DNA from: an uncultured Clostridia bacterium
Lineage (GTDB): Bacteria; Bacillota; Clostridia; TANB77; CAG-508
Direction: 5' to 3'
Length of the DNA stretch: 64,000 nucleotides
Assembly (NCBI GenBank): GCA_948524275.1
Contig: CAOSLI010000003.1
Location: 100,329-164,328 of the forward strand
Below the pieces are notes generated by a model. It saw only the letters and a program-made list of their open reading frames with translations, did not search any database and was not told the DNA's origin. Below, piece by piece: positions 53,774-62,490 of the stretch (positions within the stretch are counted from its first letter, which is position 1; each line of letters starts with the position of its first letter). Made by a program: the position numbers and the translations under genes.

Positions 53774-55174
53774 ATGAAAAAAAAAATAATTGTATTAGCT
53801 GTAACTGTTATACTATCAGTTATGGCTTTAATTTTTGGAATTGAATATTCGGACAATGATATAAAAGAAATATCAGAGGGCGTCGAAACAGTAGTGAATA
53901 TTATAGAAGATAATATTTCTACAAAAGAGATACCAAAATTATCAGAAGAAGATGAACAGGTTTTAGAGTACCAGGAAACAGAATCCGAGGGCTTTAAGGA
54001 ACAAGGAGAAGTTGCATATAATGGCTCGGACAAAGCTCCAAATGTTAAAGTAGGGGATTATGTAGGGCTAACATATTACAGTCAAACTGATAGTAGATGG
54101 GCAAATAAGATGTATTCGAGCATAGGAGATACATCACAAACTATTGCAAGCTCTGGTTGCGGACCAACTGCTGCTGCTATGGTAGTCTCAAGTATTAAAG
54201 GTAACATATCCCCAAATGCAATAGCAGACTTATATATGCAATATGGTTACAGAAGTGCAAATTCGGGTACATATTGGTCAGCATTTAAGTGGACTGCAGA
54301 TGTATTCGATATTGGATATTCAGAATGCTATAATTTAGATGAGGCTATAACAAAATTAAAAGATAACCATTATATTATTGCAAGTTGTAATCAAGGACTA
54401 TTTACTTATGGTGGTCACTTCATAGTTTTAGTAGGACTAGAAGGAGATTACATTAAAGTATATGATCCTTATTTATATGCTGGTAAATTTGATGTTTCAA
54501 GCCGTATTAACAAGGCTGAATTGCGAGGCAACATAGTATATGTCTCAATAGATAATTTTAAAAATTACGCAAATGCTAAAGGATATTTTTGCTTTAAAAA
54601 TAATAGGATAGATATAAAAGAAAATACAACTACACCAGTAATAAATAATACAGTCACGTCAAATGTAAAAAATGTTAATTATGAAGCTAAAATAACAGCT
54701 AATAGCGGACTAAATATAAGAAATGGAGCAAGTACTTCTTACAGAATTGTAGGTTGTTATAGTAAAAATACTACAGTAACAATCTTAGCTGAAAATAATA
54801 AATGGGGCAAAACTAACAAAGGGTGGATATGCTTAGATTATGTATCTAAACTTAATGCACAAGTAACAAACTATATCGCTAACTATCAAAAAGCCTTTAA
54901 TGCGACATATAGAGGAAATTTAGTAGTAGACGGAATAAAAGGTTCAAAAACTAATGCATCTATGAAAAAAGTTTGTTTAAAAAGAGGTATGAGAAACGAA
55001 CTTGTTAGATGGTGTCAAGATAGACTAATAAGTCATAAGCATTACTATTTAAAAGACGGAGCAGATGGAATATTTGGAAATGATACTTTAAATGTAGTAA
55101 AACAATTCCAAAGAGACAATGGACTTGTTGCAGACGGAATAATAGGAATTAAGACTATATCAATACTATTTTAA
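53774..55174 (+). CDS. Phage endolysin (C39-like peptidase, SH3b and peptidoglycan-binding domains)
   Basis: A 466-residue lysin with an N-terminal signal/anchor (about 1-22). The C39/papain-like domain (about 100-265) has SGCGPTAAAMVVSSI as catalytic Cys and GGHFIVLVGLEGDYIKVYDPY as His/Asp. A bacterial SH3 domain (about 295-355, ITANSGLNIRNGAS) and a C-terminal PG_binding_1 domain (about 400-466, NELVRWCQDRL, GADGIFGNDTLNVVKQFQRDNGL) follow. It cleaves peptidoglycan peptide bonds to free phage. Confidence 0.85.
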   Translation: MKKKIIVLAVTVILSVMALIFGIEYSDNDIKEISEGVETVVNIIEDNISTKEIPKLSEEDEQVLEYQETESEGFKEQGEVAYNGSDKAPNVKVGDYVGLTYYSQTDSRWANKMYSSIGDTSQTIASSGCGPTAAAMVVSSIKGNISPNAIADLYMQYGYRSANSGTYWSAFKWTADVFDIGYSECYNLDEAITKLKDNHYIIASCNQGLFTYGGHFIVLVGLEGDYIKVYDPYLYAGKFDVSSRINKAELRGNIVYVSIDNFKNYANAKGYFCFKNNRIDIKENTTTPVINNTVTSNVKNVNYEAKITANSGLNIRNGASTSYRIVGCYSKNTTVTILAENNKWGKTNKGWICLDYVSKLNAQVTNYIANYQKAFNATYRGNLVVDGIKGSKTNASMKKVCLKRGMRNELVRWCQDRLISHKHYYLKDGADGIFGNDTLNVVKQFQRDNGLVADGIIGIKTISILF

Positions 55175-55180
55175 ATATAA

Positions 55181-55217
55181 AACACTCTCTCGATTTCGGG
55201 AGGGTGTTATTTTTTTG
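55181..55217 (+). terminator. Terminator after phage lysis genes
   Basis: AACACTCTC and GGGAGGGTGTT form a GU-containing stem around CGATTTC, followed by ATTTTTTT. Confidence 0.85.
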
Positions 55218-55377
55218 CTCAAAATACGGTTTTGAGACATAAAAGTTATAAAATATACATAAAATTTATGATATTCGACAAGTTTCGACATACAAACTTT
55301 TGAATGTGTGTTATAATATAATTGGACTACAAATTATATAGGAGAGGGGATAGCTTTTACACTATCCCTTTATAATT

Positions 55378-55575
55378 TTATTTTTTCTTTATCAAATCTC
55401 CAGGTTTAACATCGAGAGCATCGCATATTTTATCTAATGTATCAAATTTAATTCCAGTCAAGTCATTATGAGTCAAATTTGTAATAGATTGATAACTTAT
55501 TTCAGTTGCATTTGCAAGCCAATATTTCGTTTTTCCACATTTTTTTAATATGTTTGCTAGATCTAAATAAATCAT
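55378..55575 (-). CDS. Small XRE-type HTH regulator inside the prophage right end
   Basis: A 65-residue Cro/CI-type protein: DLANILKKCGKTKYWLANATEISYQSITNLTHND with the HTH, ending LDVKPGDLIKKK. It is transcribed opposite to the lysis genes, as are many cargo regulators at prophage ends. Confidence 0.75.
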   Translation of the reverse strand: MIYLDLANILKKCGKTKYWLANATEISYQSITNLTHNDLTGIKFDTLDKICDALDVKPGDLIKKK

Positions 55576-55706
55576 ATATTTCTCCCTTCAATATATACAT
55601 TGGACTTTATATATTATAGACTTGATAAAAAGTAAATTTAAGTATAGTGCACATTGTATATTGCACACTTGATATAAATCTGCTATAATTTACAAGGGTG
55701 ATACAA

Positions 55707-55886
55707 ATGAAGATTGAATTAGATATTGTAAAAGAGATAATAAGCTATACAAAACATTTTTTAGAAATAAAAGATTACGATGGACTTAATTCATATATAA
55801 ATGAAAAAGAAAAGTTTTTAGATAATTATAAGGGTACAAATAAAGAGTCTGAATATATAGATAAACTGATAGGAACTTTAAAATAA
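55707..55886 (+). CDS. Small protein of unknown function
   Basis: A 59-residue Lys/Glu-rich protein, mostly helical (ELDIVKEIISYTKHFLEIKDYDG). AAGGGTG lies upstream. It is divergent from the HTH gene and inside the prophage boundary. Function unknown. Confidence 0.4.
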   Translation: MKIELDIVKEIISYTKHFLEIKDYDGLNSYINEKEKFLDNYKGTNKESEYIDKLIGTLK

Positions 55887-55913
55887 ATTGATGATAATAA
55901 CTATAGATTATTA

Positions 55914-55935
55914 AACTAGTCCAAAACTAGTCCAA
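55914..55935. repeat. Tandem arm-type repeat next to attR
   Basis: Two copies of AACTAGTCCAA, identical to 17884-17905. The stretch 55887-56192 otherwise holds attR and no gene. Confidence 0.75.
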
Positions 55936-56052
55936 ATAATATAGTAAAATACAGAAAGATACAGTAATATTTAGTATGATAAAAACACCTGAATGCATTG
56001 ATACAAGTAAGATATAGGATAATTCAGAATAATATACGAAATGGTATATTTT

Positions 56053-56099
56053 GACTCTGACTCCGACATTCCTGTGTTCGAATCACAGTACCCCAACCA
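56053..56099. other. attR core (tRNA-Gln 3' end)
   Basis: 47 bases identical to 17781-17827. They contain the anticodon loop, T-arm and CCA end but no 5' half, so this is not a functional tRNA. Confidence 0.95.
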
Positions 56100-56161
56100 T
56101 TCAAGACATATACGAACTTTTATATTTTAAATTCGGATTCGCAGTAAAAGTCAAAATAAAA

Positions 56162-56187
56162 GGATTAGTTGATACTAGTCTTTTTTT
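56162..56187 (+). terminator. Possible terminator right of attR
   Basis: GGATTAGT and ACTAGTCT pair with G-U wobbles around TGAT, followed by TTTTTT on the plus strand. Confidence 0.4.
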
Positions 56188-56192
56188 ACTTT

Positions 56193-56411
56193 TTATGAGT
56201 TTTGTATAGCACAATATAGTTCTTCAAAATTACATTTAAGAGAACTCATAAGTTTAGACAAAACATCTAAATAAGGGTCTTTACATTCTCCATTTTCTAA
56301 TTCTAAAAGGTGAGATACTGGTATTCCAGCTAATAAAGATAATTCCTGTATTGACAAGTTCTTTTCTTCTCGTAATTCTTTTAAATTTTTATCCATATAA
56401 TTTTTATGCAT
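56193..56411 (-). CDS. XRE-type HTH regulator
   Basis: A 72-residue Cro/CI-type DNA-binding protein (NLKELREEKNLSIQELSLLAGIPVSHLLELENG). It is divergent from another HTH gene at 56531 across a region with the palindrome CACAGT-ATA-ACTGTG. It probably regulates itself and the neighbour. Confidence 0.8.
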   Translation of the reverse strand: MHKNYMDKNLKELREEKNLSIQELSLLAGIPVSHLLELENGECKDPYLDVLSKLMSSLKCNFEELYCAIQNS

Positions 56412-56437
56412 AGTAATTCCCCTTTCAAAAGACTATA

Positions 56438-56452
56438 CACAGTATAACTGTG
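56438..56452. promoter_or_regulatory. Palindromic operator between two divergent HTH genes
   Basis: CACAGTATAACTGTG is a perfect 6+6 palindrome just upstream of the leftward gene. A further ACTGTGGTTATA half-site lies near 56504, ahead of the rightward gene. Confidence 0.55.
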
Positions 56453-56530
56453 CGTTATAATCATATTATAAACTTTGCATAATATAATTGTCAAGAAGAA
56501 AAACTGTGGTTATATTATGGAGGTAATGTG

Positions 56531-56740
56531 ATGAAATTAGTTGCAAATGATTATGAACCTAAGGATATTTTTAGGATAATAAGAGAGTGGACTGAACTGA
56601 CACAAAATGACTTTGCTAAATCAGTAAATAGAAGTACTAGGACAATACAAGATTATGAGGCAGGAATAACTAAATACAGTATGAATATGTTACTCGATAT
56701 TGCTAAGAAATATAATCTAAAAATTACAATTGAAAAATAA
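56531..56740 (+). CDS. XRE-type HTH protein
   Basis: A 69-residue protein: DIFRIIREWTELTQNDFAKSVNRSTRTIQDYEAG holds the HTH, with a C-terminal helix MLLDIAKKYNLKITIEK. GGAGG is seven bases before ATG 56531; GTG 56528 is possible. It resembles small antitoxin-like regulators, but no toxin follows; the next gene is an MFS transporter. Confidence 0.75.
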   Translation: MKLVANDYEPKDIFRIIREWTELTQNDFAKSVNRSTRTIQDYEAGITKYSMNMLLDIAKKYNLKITIEK

Positions 56741-56828
56741 TAAAATATTTTTCCAAGAAAATAAATTAATATAAAGTATATTTGGGCAAACTATTAAATG
56801 AAATAAAAGAGAAATTTAGGAGCAATAA

Positions 56829-57980
56829 ATGAAAGAATACTTTTACAAAAAAGAATACAAATATATGTACTTAAGCATATTTTTTTACAATTTTGCAAAT
56901 GCATTAAGTGAAACATTTGGAACTGTTATGTTATATAAGGCAGGGCTTCCGATATATTTGATATTACTTATATATGGTATCAGATTTTTAATTATGGGAT
57001 TCATAACACCATTATTTGTAACAATATCAAATAAGATAGGAATTGCAAAATGCATCTTAATTTCAAATATGTTTAACATTATATATACATATCTAGTGCT
57101 AAACACAAAGAATTTATATGCAAACATTATAATTTTTGTCATAGCAATGGGATTGAATGGTTTATCTAATCCGTCTTCTGATGCATTATCTAGCAGATAT
57201 GTTGAAAGTGAACATAGGGGAAGATTTAATAGCTTATATAGTATAAGCAAGATACTGGGAACAGTTTTAGCAAGTTGTTTAGTAGCCTGGGGAGTAATAA
57301 GCAATAATACATCAGTTTTATTTGTCATACTTACTGTTTTCTTCATATTACAATATCTTGCAATCATAAAAATAGATTATAAACCTGAAAAGAAGACAAG
57401 CGTTTTTAAAGCTAGCGTTAAATATTTAATACATAGTAAGAGCAAATACAAAATAATATATGCATTAAGAACTAATCATATAATAGAAAGACAATTTGTA
57501 CCATTATATTTATATATTGTTTTACAAGATTTTAAAGCTTTTTCTGTAGTTACTATAGTGTCATTGTTATTTCAGGTTGTTACAATTATTTTAATAGGAA
57601 AATATACTGATAAAAATATAAAAAAATCGAATAATCTAGTATCACTAATAAAGGCAAGTATAACATTAGTTTATTTATTTGTAAAAGACAAGTTAATAAT
57701 TTCTATAAATAAAACTCTTAGTGATAATGTTTCGAAAGTTTATGAAACTTCAATACAGACTTCTATACAAAACATTATTAGGGAATCTAAAGAAGATAAT
57801 GATTTATTATCAGCAGTTGGACAAATGAGTTTGTGCTTTACAGAGGTAATAGTATTTGCTATACTTGCGATTTTAAGCAGTTTTATAGGAGAAAAGGTAT
57901 TTATAGTTATTTTTGTATTATCAATATTATCTACTATTTTTATAAATGTAAATATAAAAAGAAATAAAAATGTTGAGTAA
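56829..57980 (+). CDS. MFS family transporter
   Basis: A 383-residue membrane protein with about 11-12 predicted transmembrane helices and the MFS loop NKIGIAKCILISNM between helices 2 and 3. The substrate is unknown. A TAGGAG ribosome site precedes the ATG. A neighbouring HTH gene could regulate it. The gene is ordinary in composition. Confidence 0.8.
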   Translation: MKEYFYKKEYKYMYLSIFFYNFANALSETFGTVMLYKAGLPIYLILLIYGIRFLIMGFITPLFVTISNKIGIAKCILISNMFNIIYTYLVLNTKNLYANIIIFVIAMGLNGLSNPSSDALSSRYVESEHRGRFNSLYSISKILGTVLASCLVAWGVISNNTSVLFVILTVFFILQYLAIIKIDYKPEKKTSVFKASVKYLIHSKSKYKIIYALRTNHIIERQFVPLYLYIVLQDFKAFSVVTIVSLLFQVVTIILIGKYTDKNIKKSNNLVSLIKASITLVYLFVKDKLIISINKTLSDNVSKVYETSIQTSIQNIIRESKEDNDLLSAVGQMSLCFTEVIVFAILAILSSFIGEKVFIVIFVLSILSTIFINVNIKRNKNVE

Positions 57981-58034
57981 ATTTAATTTATAAAGAAAGC
58001 TGTGAATATTTAAAATGTTTATTCATAAAATAAT

Positions 58035-58076
58035 ATTGTCAAATATTTGACAATATAAATATTTATATGTTATAAT
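58035..58076 (+). promoter_or_regulatory. Promoter with 20 bp palindrome ahead of a small RNA
   Basis: The perfect palindrome ATTGTCAAATATTTGACAAT (58035-58054) overlaps a TTGACA (58047-58052). TATAAT follows at 58071-58076 after 18 bp. No protein gene follows on this strand for about 700 bp, so the promoter points to a non-coding transcript. Confidence 0.55.
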
Positions 58077-58082
58077 AAAAAC

Positions 58083-58166
58083 ACAATAAATATTTTCCAC
58101 GTAAGGTGGTATTTGCATATACTAAAAGTATATGTTTGATTTGGAGTAGGTTAAGCCTACTCTTTT
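58083..58166 (+). ncRNA. Candidate three-hairpin small RNA convergent with a MazF/PemK-like gene
   Basis: Downstream of the promoter are hairpins CCAC/GTGG (58097-58109), CATATAC/GTATATG (58116-58134) and the terminator GAGTAGG/CCTACTC (58144-58162) followed by TTTT. The RNA would be about 84 bases. Its last ten bases overlap the 3' end of the toxin gene on the other strand. I do not recognise a known family. Confidence 0.45.
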
Positions 58167-58663
58167 AATTTAATATCAAGATTCTTTAAAATTCGTTTTT
58201 CTAATCTTTGCATAAAACTAGTTGTTAATTCTCCAACTTTATGTACTAATCTAGATTTATCAATACAAGTAATTTGCTCAGCTTTAGCCTTAGAAGGTAG
58301 CTTATCTAGTTTTCCAATTTTTAAATCATCCACCGTTATTTTTTCATGGGTATCATATAATTTAGGAGAACTTGAAATTGGAATTACTACAATAGTATTA
58401 GATACACTATTTTTTAGAGAAGATTGAATAACAATTCCCAAATGAGTATTACTTAATTCACTTCCAATGTTTTGACCAAATTCAATTAAATATATATCAC
58501 CCCTTTGAGGTCTGATTGAATGCAAATAATTGTCTCTTTTCTTATTAAGTTTCATTGATTTATCTATTAGTTCAAATTTGTGTATAAACCAACCAAAATA
58601 TCTGTCAAAATCTAGCCTATTAATTACATCTTGTAACTTAGACATTATATTATTTGATACCAT
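58157..58663 (-). CDS. MazF/PemK-like toxin
   Basis: A 168-residue protein. The C-terminal about 120 residues have the PemK/MazF pattern: RPQRGDIYLIEFGQNIGSEL, HLGIVIQSS, TIVVIPISSS and SKAKAEQITCIDKSRLV, with the Arg and Ser/Thr positions used in ribonuclease activity. The N-terminal 50 residues are an extra helical part absent in standard 110-residue MazF. No antitoxin protein gene is adjacent. The only partner candidate is the convergent small RNA. Confidence 0.8.
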   Translation of the reverse strand: MVSNNIMSKLQDVINRLDFDRYFGWFIHKFELIDKSMKLNKKRDNYLHSIRPQRGDIYLIEFGQNIGSELSNTHLGIVIQSSLKNSVSNTIVVIPISSSPKLYDTHEKITVDDLKIGKLDKLPSKAKAEQITCIDKSRLVHKVGELTTSFMQRLEKRILKNLDIKLKE

Positions 58664-58814
58664 TTATTGTTTTCCTCCATTAATTTTAATAACCATATTA
58701 TAAAACAAATGTTTGTAACAGTCAATACATTTAACGAAAAAATATTATTGTAATTTATTTTCTGCTTTGATATAATTTGAGTATAAATTAAGAAGAATAA
58801 AGGAAATTATAATT

Positions 58815-60098
58815 ATGAAAAAGAAAACTAAGATTATCTTAATTATTGTAGGAATGCTTGTGTTAGCATCTTCAATATTTTTTGCAGTAAGCTATAAAGT
58901 AGCACAAAATCCAAAAAACGTAATTAAAAATGAAGTGGGAAATAATCAAAAATATACACCAATAGAAGATGTGCCATTTGATTACAATTTTGCTGATATG
59001 GTAGAAGATAAATGTTATATTGTTATGCCTCCTAATATTGTTTATCATATAAAAGAGTTAAATAATTTTATAGAAAATGTTAACCGAGGTATATCAGACG
59101 AGATAATGATTATTGAGTATACAAAAGAAGAACAGCCGATACTTACTAATCTAAAATATATAGATAATAAATTTATTTTAAAAGTTGACAATAGAAGAGA
59201 TGGATATGCAAAGGAAGAAGATAAAAAGATTATAACTAAAGAATATGATGCAAATAAATATGAATTGGTTAAAAGTGATATTCAAAAAAAGATATCTAAT
59301 ATAACAACATATTATCAATTAGATTTAAAATCAAAGGAAGCTGACGAAACAATTACAATATGTAATTATGCTGATGTAAAGAAACTAGAGAATGAAAGAT
59401 TTAAGATTGTATTTAATAAAGATGAGAGTATTGATAAGTCACTTATATTAGGAAGAGATGAAACCAATAAGTATGATTATGATATATACTCTTACAAGGG
59501 AACTGTAGATATCATCATAAATGAGGAGAAAATCTCTCTAAGAGATGCTTTAATAAATGATAAAATAACTGTAGAAGAAATATTAGAAAAAGCTAATAAG
59601 GACGCAAGAGAAGATAAAACAATTTTTGGCTCTGTATATTTAGATGGTGGAAGTAGTTTTTATATATATGATGATTATGAAATATTAAAATGTCATAAGT
59701 TATCTTCTATAGGTAAGTGGAATCCTGGATATAAAGATTTATATATTGGTGTTCCATCAATGGTCACAAGTAGTGTCCTTGACCCAAATAGTGCAAAGCT
59801 TACAATTACAATGGGAAATGTGTGGGGAGAAGAAAAGAAAACAGTTACATTAAATGATGAGGATACAAGTGCTTTATATCAGATAATTCAATTTCTAGAA
59901 TTTAAAAAAGAAACCTGTGACGGATTATCTAATTATTATATAAGTCTAAATAGTGAAACTGAGAATAACCTTGAACAATACGGACTAGAAACATATGAGA
60001 GTGCATATCATATTACAGCAAAAAATCAAGGAGAAGCAATATTATCTGAGGAGCAAAGGAATATAGTAAAGCAAATAATAAATAAATATTTTAATTAG
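58815..60098 (+). CDS. Membrane-anchored protein with DUF4362-like domain
   Basis: A 427-residue protein. The N-terminal hydrophobic segment (about 5-27) is a signal anchor. Residues about 55-140 have the DUF4362 pattern: ADMVEDKCYIVMPPNIVYHIKELNNFIENVNRG, then MIIEYTKEEQPILTNLKYI and VDNRRDGYA. The rest (about 150-427) is an extracytoplasmic mixed region with no family I recognise. Function unknown. Its own promoter region has TATAAT-like sequence near 58771. Confidence 0.7.
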   Translation: MKKKTKIILIIVGMLVLASSIFFAVSYKVAQNPKNVIKNEVGNNQKYTPIEDVPFDYNFADMVEDKCYIVMPPNIVYHIKELNNFIENVNRGISDEIMIIEYTKEEQPILTNLKYIDNKFILKVDNRRDGYAKEEDKKIITKEYDANKYELVKSDIQKKISNITTYYQLDLKSKEADETITICNYADVKKLENERFKIVFNKDESIDKSLILGRDETNKYDYDIYSYKGTVDIIINEEKISLRDALINDKITVEEILEKANKDAREDKTIFGSVYLDGGSSFYIYDDYEILKCHKLSSIGKWNPGYKDLYIGVPSMVTSSVLDPNSAKLTITMGNVWGEEKKTVTLNDEDTSALYQIIQFLEFKKETCDGLSNYYISLNSETENNLEQYGLETYESAYHITAKNQGEAILSEEQRNIVKQIINKYFN

Positions 60099-60113
60099 GA
60101 TAATAAATTAAAG

Positions 60114-60141
60114 TGCGTGGGAAAATTAGCTCACGCATTTT
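60114..60141 (+). terminator. Hairpin after the DUF4362-like gene
   Basis: TGCGTG (60114-60119) pairs with CACGCA (60132-60137), followed by TTTTA. Confidence 0.6.
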
Positions 60142-60305
60142 AGATTATTCTAAATAAAGCACTTGAAGTTTATGCAAATTCATGCTATAATTCAGCCATA
60201 CCTTTTTAGGTATGTTGTAAGCGTCACTTGTGAATTGGCTATTACTTAGGTATAGTTGATAAACAGTGACATAGACCTGTTTTAAGATTTTAAGGAGGTT
60301 TTGCT

Positions 60306-61151
60306 ATGAGCAAAAAGCAAGAAAAGTTCAGGATCCCAACGGTAAGACGGCAGGTTGAATTCGAGGAGGAAGACTTTCGGACAAACGACAATATAATCGA
60401 TTTTGATGATTCCTTGATAAGCAAGAAAGAATGGCAGGAATTCGATGAAAAGGCACTGGTTATTTCAGATGGACGAGATGTTTATCAATATGCTGATGAA
60501 TACCCGATTGTTAAGTACACTGGGGAAGTCAAATCTGATAATGGCTGCTGCTTGGAAGACCAGCTAAACACATTTATAAACAGTGTGACCGTTTCTACTG
60601 TTATGAATGGAATTCATTTCTCATTAAAGAAAAGAGAAATGAAAGGTAAATATACTGGAGAGAAGACAGTAGCCTATTTTGAAGACAGCATAGGAAGACT
60701 TAATGAGATTCCGGTATATGATATTCAGCGAATTCTTATGAAAAAGCCGAATCTTGTTGTTTCTAGCGACGGAATCTTGGTTTTCTATACCGCGAAAGAA
60801 TGTATTGCGACTATCGACTGCGTGCACTATGCATGGGTAGATCCTGTGCGGATGAGAATGAGCTTTAAAAAGGAAAAAGGTTTTGCAAAACAAGAACAGT
60901 TTACAAAGTTCGTAGATGACGACAGGTGCTACATTAAAAAAGTTACGGCTTGTAACGGTTTCTGCCTGATTACTTTCGCAAAAAATGTTTGCATACCTTA
61001 TGAAGAAGAACTGCCAGAGAATGCTATTGAGACACCCATAAGTAAAAGTGTAAGTACATTTTCAGTGGATGTTAAAGTGGTGTTTAAACTTGACAATCTT
61101 TCTTCGGGTATGATTGACTATGAAACTTCATTCCCTGAAAAAGGCGATTAA
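60306..61151 (+). CDS. Compositionally foreign gene of unknown function
   Basis: A 281-residue soluble protein I do not recognise. Codon use differs from all neighbours: C/G-ending codons are frequent and CGG is used in frame three times (60348, 60378, 60849), while native-looking genes have no ordinary CGG. It has an AAGGAGG ribosome site and ends at a clear terminator, suggesting transfer as a complete unit. If CGG causes a +1 skip in this cell, translation would stop soon after codon 15. The upstream 200 bp also looks unlike the surroundings. Confidence 0.65.
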   Translation: MSKKQEKFRIPTVRRQVEFEEEDFRTNDNIIDFDDSLISKKEWQEFDEKALVISDGRDVYQYADEYPIVKYTGEVKSDNGCCLEDQLNTFINSVTVSTVMNGIHFSLKKREMKGKYTGEKTVAYFEDSIGRLNEIPVYDIQRILMKKPNLVVSSDGILVFYTAKECIATIDCVHYAWVDPVRMRMSFKKEKGFAKQEQFTKFVDDDRCYIKKVTACNGFCLITFAKNVCIPYEEELPENAIETPISKSVSTFSVDVKVVFKLDNLSSGMIDYETSFPEKGD

Positions 61152-61189
61152 TACTAAGCCTTAATACCTGAGCAAAAGGAGAGCATGGA

Positions 61190-61209
61190 CTATTTTTAGG
61201 ACATGCTCT
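61190..61209 (+). terminator. Hairpin after the foreign gene
   Basis: AGAGCATG (61190-61197) pairs with CATGCTCT (61202-61209) directly after the stop codon region. The gap 61210-61481 is AT-rich and holds the promoter listed next. Confidence 0.6.
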
Positions 61210-61262
61210 TCGTAACTTGTATACAAATTATAACAAATGGTAAATAAATACAAAAAAAACTA

Positions 61263-61291
61263 TTGACAATTTATGGCATATAATATATAAT
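61263..61291 (+). promoter_or_regulatory. Sigma-A promoter for the ylmH-like operon
   Basis: TTGACA (61263-61268) and TATAAT (61286-61291), both perfect, with 17 bp spacing. They lie about 190 bp before the first gene, leaving a long 5' leader. Confidence 0.75.
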
Positions 61292-61481
61292 ACATTTTGT
61301 AACAATAATTTATTCATTTAAATAAATTTAATTCAAAAGTTTCAATTTTAGTTTAATTCTTTAAATTTTCCCTAAAATATGATAAAATAAAAAAAGTAAA
61401 AAGTTTGCTTTAATATGTGAATAATAATACTTTAAGTGAATAAAATATTAATAACAGAAAACTTAAAAGGAGGAAAAGACC

Positions 61482-61604
61482 ATTTTTTACTTAGGATGTA
61501 TTATAGGAGTCATATTAGGAGCGAATCTAGCCGTAATGCTATATGCATGCATATTAGCAGGAAAAAGAGGAGACGAATATGGACAAGTTAAACGAATTAA
61601 CTAA
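61482..61604 (+). CDS. Possible small membrane protein (DUF3789-like)
   Basis: A 40-residue frame preceded by AAAAGGAGG but starting with ATT. The sequence FYLGCIIGVILGANLAVMLYACILAGK then a charged end resembles small single-helix proteins such as DUF3789. The ATT start is unusual but known for a few genes. It overlaps the following S4-domain gene by 26 bases. Confidence 0.4.
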   Translation: MFYLGCIIGVILGANLAVMLYACILAGKRGDEYGQVKRIN

Positions 61605-62391
61605 AGCACAAAAAAGCGAAGATAAACTATTGGAAGCAAAGGTGCAAGATAAAATAAAATTTGTACAAAATAGAAATAGATTTGAAAGTACAGACTTTCT
61701 TGATTTAGCACAAAAGAATACAGCACAAGAAATATTAGATAAAAGCGGAATAAAGGCATATCATTTTTTTGGAGGTTTTTCGCAAGCCGAAAGAACAATG
61801 CTTATATTGTATCCAGAAGAATTTATGTCATATGATTTAGGCACAGCTTTAGATAAATATTATAATCAAACAATATCAGTAATTAGAATTACTTTGCCCA
61901 AAGAAGAATGGGGTACATATGAGCACAGGAATTATCTAGGTGCTTTAATTAAGCTTGGAATAAAAAGAGAAAAGATTGGAGATATAATTGTACGATATGA
62001 TGGAGCAGACATAATTATATCTTCTGATATAGAAAAATTTTTGCTAACTAATTTAAAAGATTTAACAAGATTTCAAAGTGCAAAAATAGAAAAAATAGAA
62101 CTTAGTGAAATATCTGTTATAGAATCAGAACCACAAATTATAAAAATTAATGTACCATCGATGAGATTAGACTGCATAGTTGGAGAACTTGCAAGATGCT
62201 CAAGAAGCAATGCTAGTATACTGATAAATACCGAAAGAGTTTTTGTAGACTTTAAGGAAGAAATAAGAGGCACGAGACAAATCAAAGAAAATGAAATGAT
62301 TACAATTAGAGGTAAAGGTAGATTTAAGATATTAAGGATGTTAGGCAATACAAGAAGCGGAAGAATAAATTTAGAAGTTCAAAAATGGTGA
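61579..62391 (+). CDS. YlmH-like RNA-binding protein with S4 domain
   Basis: A 270-residue protein with a helical N-terminal region, an alpha/beta domain (KAYHFFGGFSQAERTMLILYPEEF) and a C-terminal S4 RNA-binding domain (about 195-265: MRLDCIVGELARCSRSNASILINTERVFVDF, GKGRFKI). This matches the YlmH family. In Bacillus YlmH works in ribosome quality control on stalled 50S subunits with peptidyl-tRNA. A ribosome-rescue factor beside enolase is of interest given the translational anomalies here, although YlmH is widely conserved. Confidence 0.85.
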   Translation: MDKLNELTKAQKSEDKLLEAKVQDKIKFVQNRNRFESTDFLDLAQKNTAQEILDKSGIKAYHFFGGFSQAERTMLILYPEEFMSYDLGTALDKYYNQTISVIRITLPKEEWGTYEHRNYLGALIKLGIKREKIGDIIVRYDGADIIISSDIEKFLLTNLKDLTRFQSAKIEKIELSEISVIESEPQIIKINVPSMRLDCIVGELARCSRSNASILINTERVFVDFKEEIRGTRQIKENEMITIRGKGRFKILRMLGNTRSGRINLEVQKW

Positions 62392-62490
62392 TTGTTCGAA
62401 TAAATATTAATTAGTTGGAAATAATTTCATTATAATAATTAAATAAGAAGAAAGGATATTTATATATTATAAATATGTAGGTATATTATA

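Larger units (their letters stand above)
17781..56099. mobile_element. Complete siphovirus-like prophage, 38.3 kb
   Basis: It is bounded by a 47-base direct repeat of the tRNA-Gln 3' end (17781-17827 and 56053-56099). The order is integrase, lysogeny control, early/replication genes, helicase, tRNA, terminase, portal, head, tail, lysis and small regulators. All modules needed for a tailed phage are present. Eleven of its genes need a +1 shift at a CGG codon. If those shifts occur, nothing in the structural or replication set looks decayed. Confidence 0.95.

Noticed and set aside
56041..56100. A second tRNA-Gln gene at attR
   Set aside because: Only the 3' 47 bases are present. The 5' acceptor strand and D-arm are missing, so it is the attachment-site copy.
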